A DNA stretch of 64,000 bases, taken from the NCBI RefSeq assembly GCF_024055725.1, contig NZ_JAMXMX010000007.1, positions 186,001 to 250,000 of the forward strand, in the 5' to 3' direction. A model generated the notes under the pieces. It searched no databases and had not been told where the DNA came from. It saw only the letters and a list, made by a program, of their open reading frames with translations. The stretch is from Actinoallomurus spadix. Its GTDB lineage: Bacteria; Actinomycetota; Actinomycetes; Streptosporangiales; Streptosporangiaceae. The stretch's first letter is position 1; each line of letters begins with the position of its first letter. Both the position numbers and the translations under genes were made by a program. Positions 62,671 to 64,000 of the stretch are shown piece after piece.

Positions 62671-63633
62671 GTGCACGACACCATCGAGGCGCACGGCGCC
62701 GGGGCCACGACCCCGGCGCCGGCGTCGCCGCCGTCGACGAGCGCCCTCCGCCGGCTCGGCCGGGCGCTCGCCCCCCTCCCGTGGATCGGCCCCGCCGTCA
62801 TCCTGATCGGGGCCGTGGTCCTGTGGCCCGTGATCGAGATGGTCCGGACATCGCTGCTGAGGATCAGCTCGTCCGGGGCGACGCTCGGCAACCGCGGGAC
62901 CGGGAACTACCGTGACCTGTTCGACGAGTCCGACCTCGTCAGCGTGCTGCTGCGCACCGTGGTGTGGGTGGTCGGCGTCGTCCTCGTGACGATCGTGGTG
63001 TCGCTGGCGCTCGGGCAGCTGCTCAACGCCCGCTTCCCCGGCCGGCGCATCGTGCGCTGGGCGGTCATCGTGCCGTGGGCCGCCTCGGTGCTGATGACCG
63101 CGCTCACGTGGAAGTGGATGCTCAACTACTACTACGGCATCGTCAACAAGGTCCTGCAGGGCGCCGGGCTGATCGACCACCCGGTGAACTGGCTCTCGCA
63201 CCCCACGCAGGCGATGATGTGGATGATGTGGGTGGCGGTCTTCGTCTCCCTGCCGTTCACCTCGTTCGTCATCCTCGCCGGCCTGCAGACCATCCCGGAG
63301 GACGTCTACGAGGCCGCCCGGGTCGACGGCGCCGGCCGCGCGCGGACGTACTTCCGCATCACGCTGCCGCTCCTGCGGCCGTCCCTCCTCGTCGCGGCGA
63401 TCATCAATGTGATCAACGTCTTCAACTCGTTCCCGATCATCTACGCGATGACCGGCGGCGGACCCGGAAGCAAGACCGACACCAGCACGACCTTCATGTA
63501 CAAGCTCGCCTTCAGCGGGAGCGGCGACGTCGGTGAGTCCGCCGCGATGGCGGTCGTGAACTTCGGGCTCATCCTGATCCTGGTGCTCGTCTACCTCCGG
63601 GTCGTCGGCTGGCGCGGGGAGGCACAGTCATGA
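62671..63633 (+). CDS. CUT1 sugar ABC transporter permease (first)
   Basis: The 320-residue permease has a Pro/Ala-rich N-terminus and six hydrophobic segments. The EAA loop is EAARVDGAGRARTYFRITLPLLRP, which binds the ATPase. It is the MalF/UgpA-type partner. GTG 62671 is ten bases after the binding-protein stop, with a weak ribosome site. The stop overlaps the next permease ATG by four bases. Confidence 0.92.
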   Translation: MHDTIEAHGAGATTPAPASPPSTSALRRLGRALAPLPWIGPAVILIGAVVLWPVIEMVRTSLLRISSSGATLGNRGTGNYRDLFDESDLVSVLLRTVVWVVGVVLVTIVVSLALGQLLNARFPGRRIVRWAVIVPWAASVLMTALTWKWMLNYYYGIVNKVLQGAGLIDHPVNWLSHPTQAMMWMMWVAVFVSLPFTSFVILAGLQTIPEDVYEAARVDGAGRARTYFRITLPLLRPSLLVAAIINVINVFNSFPIIYAMTGGGPGSKTDTSTTFMYKLAFSGSGDVGESAAMAVVNFGLILILVLVYLRVVGWRGEAQS

Positions 63634-64000
63634 GCGGCCGCAGCACGCCGCGTCCCAAGGACCGGGCGGGATCGGGCGACGGCGCGTTCGCCCGCCGGGC
63701 CAAGGTCGCGATCCTCGCCGGCGTGGGCTACCTGGTGGCGTTCGTGTTCATCGCGCCGTACCTGGAGATGGCGCTCACCGCGCTCAAGCCCGACCGCGAG
63801 CTGACCAAGTCGCCGACAACCCTCCTGCCGGAGCACTGGGACTTCGCCAACTTCGTCAACGTGTGGAAGGCGGCGCCGATCTGGAAGAACATGCAGGTGT
63901 CGCTCATCGTCGCCGCCGTGGCGACGCTGATCGCACTCGCGGTGGCGCTGCCCGCGGCGTACTACACGGCGCGGCACCGGTTCCGCGGGCGCGGCGCGTT
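63630..64000 (+). CDS. CUT1 sugar ABC transporter permease (second, truncated by the window)
   Basis: The first ~123 residues are visible, with one transmembrane segment (about 28-50, VAILAGVGYLVAFVFIAPYLEMALTALKP) and the start of a second (VSLIVAAVATLIALAVALPAAYYTARH). The pattern is that of MalG/UgpE-type permeases. ATG 63630 overlaps the first permease stop. The EAA loop would lie beyond the right edge. Confidence 0.88.
   Translation, partial: MSGRSTPRPKDRAGSGDGAFARRAKVAILAGVGYLVAFVFIAPYLEMALTALKPDRELTKSPTTLLPEHWDFANFVNVWKAAPIWKNMQVSLIVAAVATLIALAVALPAAYYTARHRFRGRGA

Overview
The window is chromosomal DNA from a high-GC, mycothiol-using actinomycete. The evidence is a mycothiol S-conjugate amidase, many GTG and TTG starts, lipoproteins and secreted peptidoglycan enzymes, PknB-type kinases and an XRE/DUF397 pair. 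The overall style suggests Streptosporangiales (Thermomonosporaceae-like), but this placement is an inference. I see no rRNA, tRNA, CRISPR array, insertion sequence, integrase or phage module. Several neighbourhoods match, from memory, the Mycobacterium tuberculosis block greA - DUF4307 - mca - small membrane protein - thioredoxin-domain protein - Z-prenyl synthase - phoH2 - fumarase, with local genes inserted between members.

Region by region. 0-2.3 kb: a MoxR-like AAA+ ATPase and the start of its VWA-type partner. 2.5-5.9 kb: an overlapping FIST-domain/ROK pair and threonine ammonia-lyase. 6.0-9.4 kb: an uncharacterised two-gene membrane/exported module, a three-helix membrane protein with a VWA domain followed by a solute-binding-type protein, with no transporter beside it. 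9.5-12.5 kb: two tandem secreted M1 metallopeptidases. 12.6-14.4 kb: 4-hydroxyphenylpyruvate dioxygenase divergent from an Lrp/AsnC regulator. 14.5-17.8 kb: greA, DUF4307, mca, a small membrane protein and a PAP2 phosphatase. 18.0-21.9 kb: a response regulator, histidine kinase and HtrA-like protease in the order of mycobacterial mprA-mprB-pepD. 22.1-28.4 kb: a MacB-like export locus (two adaptors, ATPase, permease, two accessory proteins). 28.6-30.3 kb: an aldo/keto reductase divergent from a MarR regulator. 30.4-33.9 kb: a DUF255 thioredoxin-like protein and an NlpC/P60 hydrolase. 33.9-36.7 kb: an MFS/TetR operon and a ribbon-helix-helix-like protein. 37-41.7 kb: pckA, an unknown protein, a Z-prenyl synthase and PhoH2. 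42-44.7 kb: three tandem paralogous secreted lysozyme/transglycosylase-like proteins. 44.9-51.7 kb: class II fumarase, two divergent Ser/Thr kinases and class I fumarase. 51.9-54.7 kb: an EamA transporter divergent from a MocR regulator, and a small protein. 54.8-57.1 kb: a small accessory island (two unknown genes, an XRE regulator, a very short DUF397 protein). 57.4-61.1 kb: an MFS transporter, an ABC-2 exporter and a DUF1707 protein. 61.4-64 kb: a CUT1 sugar ABC transporter running off the right edge.

The most informative non-coding signals are repeated operator-like patterns. Identical 11-bp-phased YTCA half-sites lie upstream of both the response regulator and its neighbouring protease gene. 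Four GGTCTA-type elements at an exact 13-bp period precede pckA, with a related site before the sugar transporter. A perfect TGTGA-N6-TCACA site lies upstream of the transglycosylase cluster. A perfect 16-bp palindrome ends on the start codon of the ribbon-helix-helix-like gene. GC-rich tandem repeats recur in gaps downstream of genes. Functions come from reading conserved motifs; no database search was run.
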